In this document: positions 50,494 through 61,471 of the stretch, piece by piece | Position numbering within the stretch: position 1 is the stretch's first letter | How the letters are laid out: the number at the start of each line of letters is the position of its first letter | Assembly: GCF_016862435.1 (NCBI RefSeq) | Contig: NZ_BOMY01000045.1 | Span: forward strand, 1-64,000 | Reading direction: 5' to 3' | DNA length: 64,000 nt | From: Paractinoplanes tereljensis | GTDB lineage: Bacteria > Actinomycetota > Actinomycetes > Mycobacteriales > Micromonosporaceae | The notes under the pieces: model-generated | Database searches by the model: none | What the model was told of the DNA's origin: nothing | Seen by the model: the letters and a program-made list of their open reading frames with translations, nothing else | Program-made: the position numbers and the translations under genes

Positions 50494-53405
50494 CCATGAA
50501 GATGCTCGCTCTGACCACCGTCGCCACGCTGGCGACCATCGGATTCGCGGCGCCGGCCCAGGCCGAGGTGCCGCACCCCGGAGGCGTCGCCGCGCCGGAC
50601 ACCGCGCTCGGTAAGGACTGGAAGTCCTCATCGGACGTCGTCGTCACCGGGGCCGGCGACGCCGACGGTTACCACCTCTACATCGCCCGGGAGAAGGACG
50701 CGTTCGGCTGGCGGACGCTGGCCACGCTGAAGTCGAGCGCGATCGACGTCGGCCCGTGGGGCGGTTCGGTCTGTGTGACCGGCTCCGGCCGGTACGCGGT
50801 GGCGATCTTCGCGCCCAAGAAGGCCGCCAACGACCCGGCGCTGATGATGGCCGGCGCTCTCGCGGCGGTCGTCGACACCACCACCGGCAGGGCGAAGACG
50901 GTCGCGGCCGGCCTCCAGTTCACCTACTTCAACCCGGCCTGCGGCCCCGGCGACAAGGTCCTGCTGACCCGCGCCACCGGGAACGACACCCAGGCCGGCC
51001 GGCGCACCGACCTGCTCACCGTCGACGCGGCGGCCGGCAAGGTGGTGCAGACCCGGCACATCGAGGGCCAGCTCAGCACTCCGGCGCCGGCGCCGGACGG
51101 CGACTACGGCATCGCCGGCGGCCGGTTGGTCAAGGTGGGCGCCGACGGCAAGCTCACCGCACTGGCCAAACCACAGGGCATTCCGTACGCCGTACGGGCG
51201 GCCAGGAGTGGCGCGATCGACGTCGTCTCGGTGACCGGTGCCGAGTCGGTGGCCGAGCGGTTCGCGAACGGCCGGTTCACCACCACCGGTTCCGGCCCGC
51301 GCAACCAGCTCGACCTGTTCGGCCTGCAGGGCGGTCGCAACGCCTTGGTCGGCACGGTGAACCGGCGCGGCGCCATCCCGGCCGACCTGCCCTCGATCGC
51401 CTCGGCCGAACGGGTCGACGCGATCTCCGGCGCCGGGCACCTGGTGGTCCACGCGACGGTCAGCCGGCAGACGTCGCAGGCCGCCGCGGAACCGCTGGTC
51501 GCCGCCAGCCCGGACGAGGCCGGCCAGGTGACCATCAAGCAGAGCACGGTGGCCGGGCGGGCCGAGTCCACCGCCACGGTCGACACCGACCGCGCGGCGC
51601 CGACGCTCGACGTCGACCTGGACCTGATGTCGCCGGTGCAGACGGTCACCACCTTCGCCGAGGGCCAGGACCCGGACCAGCCGAAGTGCGCGGTCCCGCG
51701 TAACGACCCGACGATCCAGCCGCTGCAGCCCAGCCCCGATCAGGTGGAGTGGGCCGTCGACCGGGCGGTTCGTGGCACGCTGGACATCACCCGGCCGGAC
51801 AACTATCTGAAGTCGCGCACCCCGTCCTACTCGCCGCAGGGGATGTTCCCGCTCGAGGTGATCAAGGACGGTTACGCAAGTGTCCCGGCCCAGGTCGAGC
51901 TGGCCGTCCTGGCCCAGGAGACCAACCTCTCCCAGGCGTCCTGGCACGCGGTGCCCGGCGACACCGGAAACCCGCTGATCTCGGCGTACTACGGCAGTTA
52001 CGACCCGAACGTCATCGACTACGAGAAGTCCGACTGCGGGTACGGCATCGGCCAGGTCACCACCGGCATGGCCGACGGCGACACGGTCTACTCGATCGAC
52101 GAGCAGATCGCGATCTCGGTGGACTACGCGGCCAACATCGCGGCCAGCGTCAACATCCTGATCGACAAGTGGAACCAGCTGCACGACGAGCCGAACGGGC
52201 TCACCTCGTCGGTCAACAACAACGACCCGCAGTACATCGAGAACTGGTTCCTCGCGCTGTGGGCGTACAACTCGGGTCTGCACCGGTACGCCGATCGCAA
52301 CACCGACCCGGACGCGAACGGCTACTACGGTCTGGGCTGGCTGAACAACCCGGCGAACCCGGACTACAAGCCGGGCCGGGACGGCTTCATGCGGCAGACC
52401 ACGGCAGACGCCGAGACGCCGAGCAAGTGGAGTTACCCCGAGCGGATCATGGGGTGGGTCGAGACGCCGCAGCGCAAGGGCACCCCGGCCAAGAACGCGT
52501 ACCTCTACCCCGCCTTCGGGGCCAAGGCCGGCACCTTCCACCGGGAGTCCGACGACGGCGACTGGAGCAAGCTCACCCTGCCCAGCCAGTGGACGTTCTG
52601 CTCGGCCGACTTCGGCTGCTCGCAGGCGGCCAACGGCTGCCCGGCGGTGAACAGCTCGTGCTGGTGGCACGGCCACGCGGACTTCGCGAACTGCGACGAC
52701 CAGATGTGCGCCACGGAGAACGTGAAGTACTTCCGGGACGATCCGGAGCCGGGCGTGCAGCGGGTCTACGAGCGGGACTGCGAGACCTTCGACCCGAGCA
52801 AGGTGGCGAACCGGGACTCCAGCAAGTCGATCAACATGGTCTACACGCTGAACGACACCTCGCTCTACAACCTGGGGTGCTCGATCCCGTCCGGCACCCT
52901 GGGCGGCAAGTTCGTGCTGCGCGGCGGCCGGCCGGCCGGGCAGGACGGCGCCCCCTACGCCCAGTACGACCTGCACCAGCTCGGGGCCGGCTACAACGGA
53001 CACATCTGGTTCACCCACGGTGCCTCCGGTGACGCGCTGACCAAGCACAAGGTGGTCGGCGCGTGGACTCCGGAACTGCCGCTGGGTGCCGGGCAGGCGC
53101 AGTTGTACTCGGTGGTGGCGCACCAGCCGAGCCACGGTGCGACCGCGCAGCACGCCGCCTACCTGATCCAGGGCGGGTCCCGCTCCGACCTGACCGGCTA
53201 TGTCACCTGCAGCGTTCCGCAGGACCGGACCGGTGACGACAAGGGCAAGGACCACTGGGTCAACCTGGGCAGCTATCTGATGGGCCGGGGAGCTCAGGTC
53301 CTGCTGAGCAACGAGGGTGCCGGGTCGTCCGAGGACGTCGGGTACGACGCGATGGCGTTCATCCCGCAGAACGCCCCCGGCGCCACCTGCAACACCGCCT
53401 ACTGA
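50490..53405 (+). CDS. Large secreted protein with transglycosylase-like domain
   Basis: A 971-residue secreted protein. ATG at 50490 overlaps the upstream stop (ATGA). Signal peptide about 1-25 (ends AQA). Residues about 30-370 look like a beta-propeller-type region. Around residue 470-540 is a lysozyme-like segment: VELAVLAQETNLSQASW (putative catalytic Glu) and CGYGIGQVTTGM. A Cys-rich stretch follows (FCSADFGCSQAANGC, about 705-745). The C-terminal 170 residues contain GHIWFTHGASGDAL and DHWVNLGSYLM, resembling golvesin-type domains. It is probably a wall- or polymer-acting hydrolase, but the catalytic assignment is by pattern only. Confidence 0.72.
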   Translation: MTMKMLALTTVATLATIGFAAPAQAEVPHPGGVAAPDTALGKDWKSSSDVVVTGAGDADGYHLYIAREKDAFGWRTLATLKSSAIDVGPWGGSVCVTGSGRYAVAIFAPKKAANDPALMMAGALAAVVDTTTGRAKTVAAGLQFTYFNPACGPGDKVLLTRATGNDTQAGRRTDLLTVDAAAGKVVQTRHIEGQLSTPAPAPDGDYGIAGGRLVKVGADGKLTALAKPQGIPYAVRAARSGAIDVVSVTGAESVAERFANGRFTTTGSGPRNQLDLFGLQGGRNALVGTVNRRGAIPADLPSIASAERVDAISGAGHLVVHATVSRQTSQAAAEPLVAASPDEAGQVTIKQSTVAGRAESTATVDTDRAAPTLDVDLDLMSPVQTVTTFAEGQDPDQPKCAVPRNDPTIQPLQPSPDQVEWAVDRAVRGTLDITRPDNYLKSRTPSYSPQGMFPLEVIKDGYASVPAQVELAVLAQETNLSQASWHAVPGDTGNPLISAYYGSYDPNVIDYEKSDCGYGIGQVTTGMADGDTVYSIDEQIAISVDYAANIAASVNILIDKWNQLHDEPNGLTSSVNNNDPQYIENWFLALWAYNSGLHRYADRNTDPDANGYYGLGWLNNPANPDYKPGRDGFMRQTTADAETPSKWSYPERIMGWVETPQRKGTPAKNAYLYPAFGAKAGTFHRESDDGDWSKLTLPSQWTFCSADFGCSQAANGCPAVNSSCWWHGHADFANCDDQMCATENVKYFRDDPEPGVQRVYERDCETFDPSKVANRDSSKSINMVYTLNDTSLYNLGCSIPSGTLGGKFVLRGGRPAGQDGAPYAQYDLHQLGAGYNGHIWFTHGASGDALTKHKVVGAWTPELPLGAGQAQLYSVVAHQPSHGATAQHAAYLIQGGSRSDLTGYVTCSVPQDRTGDDKGKDHWVNLGSYLMGRGAQVLLSNEGAGSSEDVGYDAMAFIPQNAPGATCNTAY

Positions 53406-53422
53406 TCCCGGCAAGGCACTGA

Positions 53423-53457
53423 CCGGCGCCGCGTCCGATCTTCGGGCGCGGCGCCGG
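53423..53457 (+). terminator. Hairpin after the secreted pair
   Basis: CCGGCGCCGCG (53423-53433) pairs exactly with 53447-53457; 11-bp stem, 13-nt loop. It lies 18 bp after the secreted protein stop and before trpS. Confidence 0.7.
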
Positions 53458-53501
53458 ACCGTGTTCGCCACTCCTCGGTAACTCCTGACAGAATGGCCGC
53501 T

Positions 53502-54524
53502 ATGTCAGACGCCGCCTACCGCCCACGGGTCCTTTCGGGTATCCAGCCGACCGCCGACTCGTTCCATCTCGGCAACTACCTGGGCGCGGTTCGCAACTGG
53601 GTGGCGATGCAGGAGACCCACGACGCGTACTACTGCGTTGTCGACCTGCACGCGATCACTATGGGACATGACCCGATCGCGCTGCGCAATCGCACCCGGA
53701 TCTCGGCGGCCCAGCTGCTCGCACTCGGCCTCGACCCGGAGCGCTGCACGCTCTTCGTGCAGTCGCACGTGCCCGAGCACGCCCAGCTCGGCTGGGTGCT
53801 GAGCTGCATCACCGGCTTCGGCGAGGCCGGCCGCATGGTCCAGTTCAAGGACAAGTCGGCCAAGGCCGCCGACACCACCACGGTCGGGCTGTTCACCTAC
53901 CCGATCCTGCAGGCCGCCGACATCCTGCTCTACCAGGCCGACCAGGTGCCGGTGGGGGAAGACCAGCGGCAGCACCTCGAGCTGACCCGCGACCTGGCCC
54001 AGCGGTTCAACACCCGGTTCGGCCCGACCTTCACGATGCCCGCGCCGTACATCCTGCGCGATACCGCGAAGATCACCGACCTGCAGGACCCGACGGCCAA
54101 GATGAGCAAGTCGGCCTCGTCGCCGAACGGCATCATCGAGCTGCTGGAAGAGCCGGCCCGGTCGGCCAAGAAGATCAAGTCGGCGGTCACCGACACCGGC
54201 CGGGAGATCCTCTACGACGAGGAGAACAAGCCCGGCGTCAGCAACCTGCTGACCATCTACGCGGCGCTGACCATGCGGACCATAGACGAACTGCTCGAGC
54301 ACTACGACGGCAAGGGCTACGGCGACCTGAAGAAAGACCTGGCCGAGGTCGTCGTCGAGTTCGTGAAACCGGTGCAGGAACGCACCCGGGCCTATCTGGA
54401 GGACCCCGGCTATCTCGACAAGGTGCTCGCCATCGGGGCCGAGAAAGCCCGCTCGGTCGCCTCGGTGACGCTGTCGACGGCGTACCAGAACATTGGTTTC
54501 CTCAGCCCGGCCCGCGAGCTCTGA
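53502..54524 (+). CDS. trpS: Tryptophanyl-tRNA synthetase
   Basis: A 340-residue class I synthetase. The N-terminal block RVLSGIQPTADSFHLGNYLGA has the HIGH equivalent HLGN (about 19-22). KMSKS is intact in TAKMSKSASS (about 196-205). DQRQHLELTRDLAQRFN is the usual tRNA/dimer region. ATG at 53502 or 53493; neither has a clear ribosome site. Downstream the 2'-5' ligase-like and YihY genes follow closely, as trpS and YihY do in mycobacteria. Confidence 0.95.
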   Translation: MSDAAYRPRVLSGIQPTADSFHLGNYLGAVRNWVAMQETHDAYYCVVDLHAITMGHDPIALRNRTRISAAQLLALGLDPERCTLFVQSHVPEHAQLGWVLSCITGFGEAGRMVQFKDKSAKAADTTTVGLFTYPILQAADILLYQADQVPVGEDQRQHLELTRDLAQRFNTRFGPTFTMPAPYILRDTAKITDLQDPTAKMSKSASSPNGIIELLEEPARSAKKIKSAVTDTGREILYDEENKPGVSNLLTIYAALTMRTIDELLEHYDGKGYGDLKKDLAEVVVEFVKPVQERTRAYLEDPGYLDKVLAIGAEKARSVASVTLSTAYQNIGFLSPAREL

Positions 54525-54530
54525 GCGGCG

Positions 54531-55061
54531 GTGGCCGCCGCATCGACGACGCGGATCGGGGTCGCGATCGACATCCCCGAGCCGTGGGGTGAGCAGTTGA
54601 CCGTCCGCCGGGCCGAGGCCGGTGACCCGCAGGCGGCCTACACGCCGGCGCACGTCACGCTGCTCGGTCCCACCGAGATCGCCACCGACGCGCTCGGGGC
54701 CGTGGAACGACACCTGGAGAAGGTGGCGGCCGCGCAGCAGCCGTTCACCATCCACCTGCGCGGCACCGGCACGTTCCGGCCGATAACCGAGGTGGTCTTC
54801 GTGGCGCTCGCGGTCGGGATCAGCGAGTGCGAACTGCTGGCCGAGGCGATCACCTCGTCGGACGACGTGGAGCGGGGATCCCGGTTCCCCTACCACCCGC
54901 ATGTCACGGTCGCCCAGGACGTGCCGCCCGAGCAGCTGGACGCGGTTTTCGAGGACCTCGGCGACTTCTCGGCGAAGTTCCACGTGGCCTCGTTCACCCT
55001 GTTCACGCACGGTGGCGAGGGTCCCTGGCGGAGACGCCGCGATTTCCCTCTGGGTGTCTGA
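54531..55061 (+). CDS. 2'-5' RNA ligase/phosphodiesterase superfamily protein
   Basis: A 176-residue 2H-superfamily protein. Both catalytic HxTx motifs are present: HVTLLG (about 41-46) and HPHVTVAQ (about 123-130). Such enzymes act on 2',5' or cyclic phosphate RNA ends. GTG at 54531 is 6 bp after the trpS stop, so it is probably co-transcribed; with trpS as neighbour a role in RNA repair or processing is plausible but unproven. Confidence 0.85.
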   Translation: MAAASTTRIGVAIDIPEPWGEQLTVRRAEAGDPQAAYTPAHVTLLGPTEIATDALGAVERHLEKVAAAQQPFTIHLRGTGTFRPITEVVFVALAVGISECELLAEAITSSDDVERGSRFPYHPHVTVAQDVPPEQLDAVFEDLGDFSAKFHVASFTLFTHGGEGPWRRRRDFPLGV

Positions 55062-55096
55062 GTTTCCGACCGCGTGATTTCGGTTACCGTGCGCCC

Positions 55097-56008
55097 GTGA
55101 ACCCGATCGACCGGGCGTACGACGCCGCCGAGGCGCAGATCCTGCGTTGGCGCCACCGGTCTCGGTATTTCGATCACCTCAGCCGGGCGCTGCTGCGGTT
55201 CTGGGACGTGCAGGGCGGCCGGCTCGCGGCCGCCATCGCGTACTACGGGTTCTTCGCGATCTTCGCCCTGCTCCTGATCGGGTACTCGATCTTCGGCATC
55301 CTGCTGACCAGCAACGTCGAGCTGCTCAACATCGTCACCGAGTTCCTCGCGCAGAACCTGCCGTTCCTCGACATCCAGGCGATCCTGGCCAGCGGCCGGA
55401 CGGTCGGCATCGTCGGCATCCTGGGCCTGACCTTCACCGGCATCGGTTGGGTCGAGTCGATCCGCTCCTCCCAGCGGTTGATCTGGCAGATCCCCGAGCA
55501 GCCCGGTTACATCGGCGTGCGGCAGGCGCTCGACCTGCTCGTCCTGATCGGCCTGATCCTCCTGCTGGCCCTCTCCCAGGTGGCCGTCTACGGCCTGGAG
55601 AAGGTGCTGGACTGGCTGGCCGACGGGTTCGTGCAGTCGACGGTGAGCTGGCTGCTCACCATCGCGGTCAACATGATCCTGGCCGCGGCCCTGCTGGCCG
55701 CGGTGCCCCGGTTGCGGATGACGGTGCGCCGGATCGCGCCGCCGGTGATCCAGGTCGGCCTCGGCATCACGCTGCTCAACACGGTGGGCAAATCATTCGT
55801 CGGCCTGGTGACCCGGAACCCGGCCTACGGACTGGTCGGTTCGGCCGTCGGCGTGCTGGTCTACCTGTACGTCTTCAACCAGTTGCTGCTGTTCGGAGCG
55901 GCCTGGGCGGCGACCAGTCCGCACGGTCGCGTGGTCGACCTTTCAGCTGACGATAAAAATGCCCCGGTGGGGCAAAATACCTGGATTCGGCACAGCCGCC
56001 CGGAATGA
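55097..56008 (+). CDS. YihY/virulence factor BrkB family membrane protein
   Basis: A 303-residue inner-membrane protein with about six helices (near 45-65, 100-125, 145-165, 190-215, 225-245, 255-280). The opening FWDVQGGRLAAAIAYYGFFAIFALLLI is the family hallmark. The C-terminus is polar. GTG at 55097. The biological role of the family is not settled. The TGA is followed two bases later by the next start, so the genes are linked. Confidence 0.9.
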   Translation: MNPIDRAYDAAEAQILRWRHRSRYFDHLSRALLRFWDVQGGRLAAAIAYYGFFAIFALLLIGYSIFGILLTSNVELLNIVTEFLAQNLPFLDIQAILASGRTVGIVGILGLTFTGIGWVESIRSSQRLIWQIPEQPGYIGVRQALDLLVLIGLILLLALSQVAVYGLEKVLDWLADGFVQSTVSWLLTIAVNMILAAALLAAVPRLRMTVRRIAPPVIQVGLGITLLNTVGKSFVGLVTRNPAYGLVGSAVGVLVYLYVFNQLLLFGAAWAATSPHGRVVDLSADDKNAPVGQNTWIRHSRPE

Positions 56009-56009
56009 T

Positions 56010-56411
56010 GTGCCCGTGGGCACTCTCGTGACGCTTGACCTGCCGGCTGATTCGCCGGTGGCCGACCTTCCCTGGGTCATCACGATCGGATCGCTGGGCG
56101 ACGAGGAGGACTGGGAACCCATCGTCTGCGGTCCCTACGAACGGGCGCACGCCCTCTCCCTCGCCCAGGCCGTGGTGGCCGACGAGGACCTGATGGCAGT
56201 GGTCGAGCCGTTGCTGCCCCGGGCCGACGCCGAGGCGATCCGGGACGAGATCGAATTGGCCCGGGCCGCGGCCGAGGCACCGTCGGCCGAGGCCGACGAA
56301 GACCAAGAGGATTACCAGACCCGACGGGTACGCCCGGGGCGGGCACCCAGCGAGGCCGAGGTGCGCGAGGGGTGGGCCCGGATCGCCGCCCGCCTAGCGA
56401 CGGTCCAGTAA
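56010..56411 (+). CDS. Acidic protein of unknown function
   Basis: A protein of 133 residues from GTG 56010 (or 131 from GTG 56016). It is acidic, without membrane segment, with DLPWVITIGSLGDEEDWEPIVCGPYERAHA-like start (read in two parts: DLPWVITIGSLGDEEDW and PIVCGPYERAHALSLA), a helical middle and a C-terminal GRAPSEAEVREGWARIAARL. I do not recognise it. It begins one base after the YihY stop and its 3' end overlaps the convergent TetR gene by 18 bp. Confidence 0.65.
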   Translation: MPVGTLVTLDLPADSPVADLPWVITIGSLGDEEDWEPIVCGPYERAHALSLAQAVVADEDLMAVVEPLLPRADAEAIRDEIELARAAAEAPSAEADEDQEDYQTRRVRPGRAPSEAEVREGWARIAARLATVQ

Positions 56412-56981
56412 CGCCCGGACCCCGGCCATGTAGGTCGCCCGATCCGGCGAGCCGGTCAGCAGCCGCTGCAGCGCGAAGCCGGGCATGAGCGAGTAGAACG
56501 CCGACGTGACCCCCTCGATGTCGGTGTCGGCGGGCAGTTCGCCGTCCTCGACGAGGTGCTCGACCACGGTCTGGAAGCCCCGCCGCATCCCGGTGTAGCG
56601 CTCCCGGACGATCTCGCCGATCGCCGGGTCGAGCGTGGCCTCGGCCCAGATCTGCAGGGCGATCGGCAGGCTGCCGCCCGGGCCGATCTGTTCGTCGACG
56701 ACGTCGAGGATCCGCTCGAGCGACTCGATCATCGGCAACCGCTCCTCGGCGATGGCCTCGATGTGCCGCTGGATGCCGCCCGCCACGGTCCCGGCGATAG
56801 CGTTGATGATCTCGTTCTTCGACTTGAAGTAGCGGTAGACCGCGCCCACCGACAGGCCGGCCTCCTGGATCAGGTCCTGCATCGAGGTGTTGTGCAGACC
56901 CTTGCTCAGGAAACAGGTGCGGGCCGCGGCCAGGATCTGCTCGCGGCGGGCGGTGAGATGCTCCTCGGAGACGCGTGGCAT
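56394..56981 (-). CDS. TetR family transcriptional regulator
   Basis: A 195-residue regulator. HTH about 8-60: RREQILAAARTCFLSKGLHN, MQDLIQEAGLSVGAVYRYFKSKNEI. The C-terminal domain is helical with a conserved-looking AEATLDPAIGEIV. ATG at 56981 is chosen since the operator-like site lies just upstream, and the earlier frame would read through it. Divergent from the SCO4848-type gene. Confidence 0.92.
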   Translation of the reverse strand: MPRVSEEHLTARREQILAAARTCFLSKGLHNTSMQDLIQEAGLSVGAVYRYFKSKNEIINAIAGTVAGGIQRHIEAIAEERLPMIESLERILDVVDEQIGPGGSLPIALQIWAEATLDPAIGEIVRERYTGMRRGFQTVVEHLVEDGELPADTDIEGVTSAFYSLMPGFALQRLLTGSPDRATYMAGVRALLDRR

Positions 56982-56992
56982 GCTCCCACTAT

Positions 56993-57011
56993 AAAACGAA
57001 CGCTCGCTTTT
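56993..57011. promoter_or_regulatory. Candidate TetR operator
   Basis: AAAACGAACGCTCGCTTTT, a palindrome matching at 7 of 9 paired positions, between the divergent TetR and small membrane protein starts. Location and half-site form (ACGAxCG) fit autoregulation and control of the divergent gene. Confidence 0.6.
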
Positions 57012-57024
57012 AAAGGGTGACGAT

Positions 57025-57291
57025 ATGGTGATCACGCGGCGCTGGGCACTGTTCCTGATCGCGGTCGGCGTCTGGACCTGGGTGATCTGGCCCCGCTTCG
57101 GTGTCGCCATCTACCAGGACGACCGGTCGTTCGCCGACGGGAGCCCCACCTCGTTCCTCGTGGTGCACGCCGTGCTGATCGCCGCGTCGCTCGCCGTCGG
57201 CAGCACCGTGGGCGTGCTCGGGGTGCTCGCGTGGCGTCGCCGGCCGGCCGAAAAATCCGCGGCCGAGGCCGCCGTCGGGCCGAAAGATTAA
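57025..57291 (+). CDS. SCO4848-family small membrane protein
   Basis: An 88-residue protein with two helices (about 6-26 and 45-70). RRWALFLIAVGVWTWVIWPRF and the later HAVLIAASLAVGSTVGVLGVLAWRR match the pattern I recall for the SCO4848 family, which lies near the YihY gene in Streptomyces. Function unknown. ATG at 57025 has AAAGGGTGA upstream. Divergent from TetR, sharing the putative operator. Confidence 0.75.
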   Translation: MVITRRWALFLIAVGVWTWVIWPRFGVAIYQDDRSFADGSPTSFLVVHAVLIAASLAVGSTVGVLGVLAWRRRPAEKSAAEAAVGPKD

Positions 57292-57338
57292 CGGCACGTT
57301 ACGCAATGTTCGGTCAATTCGCGCTTAGATCCACCTAA

Positions 57339-57363
57339 ACCGGCGTTCAAGATGATCGCCGGT
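57339..57363 (+). terminator. Short hairpin before the nucleoside operon
   Basis: ACCGGCG (57339-57345) and CGCCGGT (57357-57363), exact 7-bp arms with an 11-nt loop, about 48 bp past the small membrane protein stop. A weak candidate terminator or leader hairpin. Confidence 0.35.
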
Positions 57364-57487
57364 TGCGGCGAGATAACGGTGCGCCAACAGTCCGGCGCAA
57401 ACCACCGCTGCTGTTCTGGCCTGCGGCTACGCTCCCCAACTTGAAGACTCACCGACGGGTGTCGGTGTGCATTGGAAGGAGGGCGTC

Positions 57488-58579
57488 TTGCGCCCAGTAC
57501 GTGGGAAGCGGATCCTTGCGATTCTCGCGGCCGGTGGGCTTGCCCTCACCGCCGCCGCCTGTGGTGACGCCCCGGAAGACACTCCCAGCGCGAGCTCCAC
57601 GAGCGCCGCTGCCGCATACAAGGCTTGCATGGTCACCGACACCGGCGGCATCGACGACAAGTCGTTCAACGCTTCCGCGTGGGCCGGTCTGCAGGCTGCG
57701 AAGACGCAGGCCAGCAACGTCGACCCGAAGTACGTGGCGTCCAGCGCCGAGGCCGACTACGAGCCCAACCTGCGCGGCTTCGTGACCCAGAAGTGCAACT
57801 TCATCCTCTCGGTCGGCGGCCTCATGGGCACCGCCACCCAGAAGGTGTCGGACGCGGAGAAGAGCTCGCAGTTCGCCATCGTGGACAGCAGCAGCACCGG
57901 CTCCAACGTCTACCCGATGCAGTTCGCCACCCACCAGGCCTCGTTCCTCGCCGGCTACCTGGCCGCGGGTTACTCGAAGTCGGGCAAGGTCGCCACGTTC
58001 GGCGGCCTGAAGATCCCGCCGGTCACCATCTTCATGGACGGTTTCGCCGACGGCGTCGCCTACTACAACAAGGTGAAGAGCAAGAACGTCACCGTGCTGG
58101 GCTGGGACAAGACCAAGCAGGCCGGCAGCTTCACCGACGACTTCGCCAGCGCGGCCAAGGGCAAGGCGCTCGCCAACACGTTCGTCTCGCAGGGCGCCGA
58201 CGTCATCCTCCCGGTCGCCGGCGGCACCGGCCTCGGTGCGGCCGAGGTCGCCCAGGCCTCCAGCGGCAAGGTCTCGGTCATCTGGGTCGACCAGGACGGC
58301 TGCAAGAGCGCGGCGCAGTACTGCGGCGTCTTCCTGACCACGGTCGTCAAGAACATCGAGGACGCGGTGGAGAAGGCGGTCGTCGCCGGCGCCACCGGTA
58401 CGCCGCTCGCCCCGTCCCCGGGTTACCTGGGCACGCTGGAGAACAACGGCGTCGAGCTGGCTCCGTACAACGAGTTCGACAGCAAGGTCGACGCGGGCCT
58501 CAAGTCCGAGGTCGAGAAGCTGAAGGCCGACATCATCGCGGGCACCGTCAAGGTCGAGTCGGCCAACGCCCCGAAGTAA
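57488..58579 (+). CDS. BMP family nucleoside-binding lipoprotein
   Basis: A 363-residue lipoprotein. TTG at 57488 is chosen because AAGGAGGG lies four bases upstream; the lipobox (TAAAC, Cys near 26) follows a good signal. The mature protein has the BMP/PnrA pattern: VTDTGGIDDKSFNASAWAGLQ (about 50-70), FVTQKCNFILSVGG, ATHQASFLAGYLAA, VDQDGCKSAAQYCGVFLTTVVKN. BMP proteins bind purine or pyrimidine nucleosides outside the membrane. First gene of a transport and salvage operon with ATPase, two permeases, cytidine deaminase and thymidine phosphorylase. Confidence 0.93.
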   Translation: MRPVRGKRILAILAAGGLALTAAACGDAPEDTPSASSTSAAAAYKACMVTDTGGIDDKSFNASAWAGLQAAKTQASNVDPKYVASSAEADYEPNLRGFVTQKCNFILSVGGLMGTATQKVSDAEKSSQFAIVDSSSTGSNVYPMQFATHQASFLAGYLAAGYSKSGKVATFGGLKIPPVTIFMDGFADGVAYYNKVKSKNVTVLGWDKTKQAGSFTDDFASAAKGKALANTFVSQGADVILPVAGGTGLGAAEVAQASSGKVSVIWVDQDGCKSAAQYCGVFLTTVVKNIEDAVEKAVVAGATGTPLAPSPGYLGTLENNGVELAPYNEFDSKVDAGLKSEVEKLKADIIAGTVKVESANAPK

Positions 58580-58643
58580 TCAGGTAGGTAACATCTGGCC
58601 GCCGCCGGTTGCGAATTCTTCTCGCAGCCGCGCGGCGGTTCCC

Positions 58644-60205
<1,562 letters not shown>

Positions 60206-60209
<4 letters not shown>

Positions 60210-61471
60210 CCACCGAAGTAGAGGCGCCGCCCCCCGCCAAGGAGTCGTCCCCGAAAGAAGACGGCTTCCTCACTCTCTTCCTGAAGAACCTCTGGTCGGC
60301 CAACACCGTCACGGTCACGGTCCTGTCGATCTTCCTGGCGCTGGTCGTCGGGGCCGTGCTGATGGTGGTCTCCGACTCCGAGGTGCTGGCGAAGTTCGCC
60401 TACTTCACCTCCCGGCCCAGCGACGCGCTGCAGGCGAGCTGGGACCTGATCAGCGGTGCCTATGCCGACCTGTTCAAGGGCGCCTTCTTCGACCCGGCCT
60501 CGTTCTCGGCCTGGTTCGACGGCACCGGCACCTGGCAGGCCGCGTTCGGCCCGGTGTCCGAGACCCTCACCTACGCCACCCCGCTGGTCTTCACCGGCCT
60601 GGCGGTGGCGATCGCCTTCCGCGGCGGCCTGTTCAACATCGGTGGCCAGGGCCAGGCGGTGATGGGCTGCGTGTTCGGTGGCGTGGCCGGCTTCGCGTTC
60701 CACCTGCCGCCGGGCCTGCACCTGATCGTGGCCCTGCTGTTCGGCCTGATCGGCGGCGCGCTCTGGGGCTTCATCCCCGGCTTCCTCAAGGCCCGCACCG
60801 GTGCCCACGAGGTCATCACCAGCATCATGCTCAACTACACGGCCACCCTGTTCCTGGGCTGGCTTATCCTGCAGAGCGGTGTGCAGGACCCGGAGCGCAG
60901 CGACGCGATCAGCAAGACCATCGCGACCACGGCCGAGCTGCCGGCGCTGCCCGCCCCGCTGCGGGTGCACCTGGGCATCGTGCTCGCGGTGGTCGCCACG
61001 GCCGCGGTGGCCTGGCTGATCAACCGGTCCTCGTTCGGCTTCGAGCTGCGCGCGGTGGGCGTGAACCCGCCGGCCGCCAAGACGGCCGGCATGAGCGTCG
61101 CCCGGACGTACACCCTCCTGATGGTGGTCGCCGGTGGCCTGGCCGGCCTCGGCGGCGCCACCCAGGTGCTCGGCACCGCCGACAAGCTGACCGCCCAGGT
61201 GGCCGGCAACATCGGCTTCGACGGCCTGCTTGTCGCGCTGCTGGGCCGGAACAAACCGTGGGGCACGCTGTTCGCGGCGATCCTCTACGGCGCGTTGCGG
61301 GCCGGCGGCAACCTGATGCAGGTCGACATCGGCATCTCGCTCGAACTGGTCACCGTGCTGCAGGCGCTGATCGTCATCTTCATCGCCGCACCCGCCATGG
61401 TGAAGGCGATCTTCCAGCTCCGCGCCGCCCGTTCCGCACGGCTCGGCGCCTCGATGTCGAAGGGCTGGTGA
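60206..61471 (+). CDS. Nucleoside ABC transporter permease 1
   Basis: A 421-residue permease with about nine helices, first near 38-60. Family blocks are LTYATPLVFTGLAVAIAFRGGLFNIGGQGQ (about 112-140, read in part), GFIPGFLKARTGAHEVITSIMLN and GFDGLLVALLGRNKPWG. It corresponds to NupP/YufP. GTG at 60206 overlaps the ATPase stop by 4 bp. A long N-terminal cytoplasmic tail and an extra loop near 85-105 are larger than in bacilli. Confidence 0.9.

Noticed and set aside
50628..53471. A 947-residue open frame on the minus strand
   Set aside because: Antisense to the secreted transglycosylase-like protein, which has a signal peptide and coherent motifs. Composition is that of a shadow frame.
57292..57487. 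A riboswitch before the nucleoside operon
   Set aside because: I looked for purine or other known aptamer cores and found only a short 7-bp hairpin.
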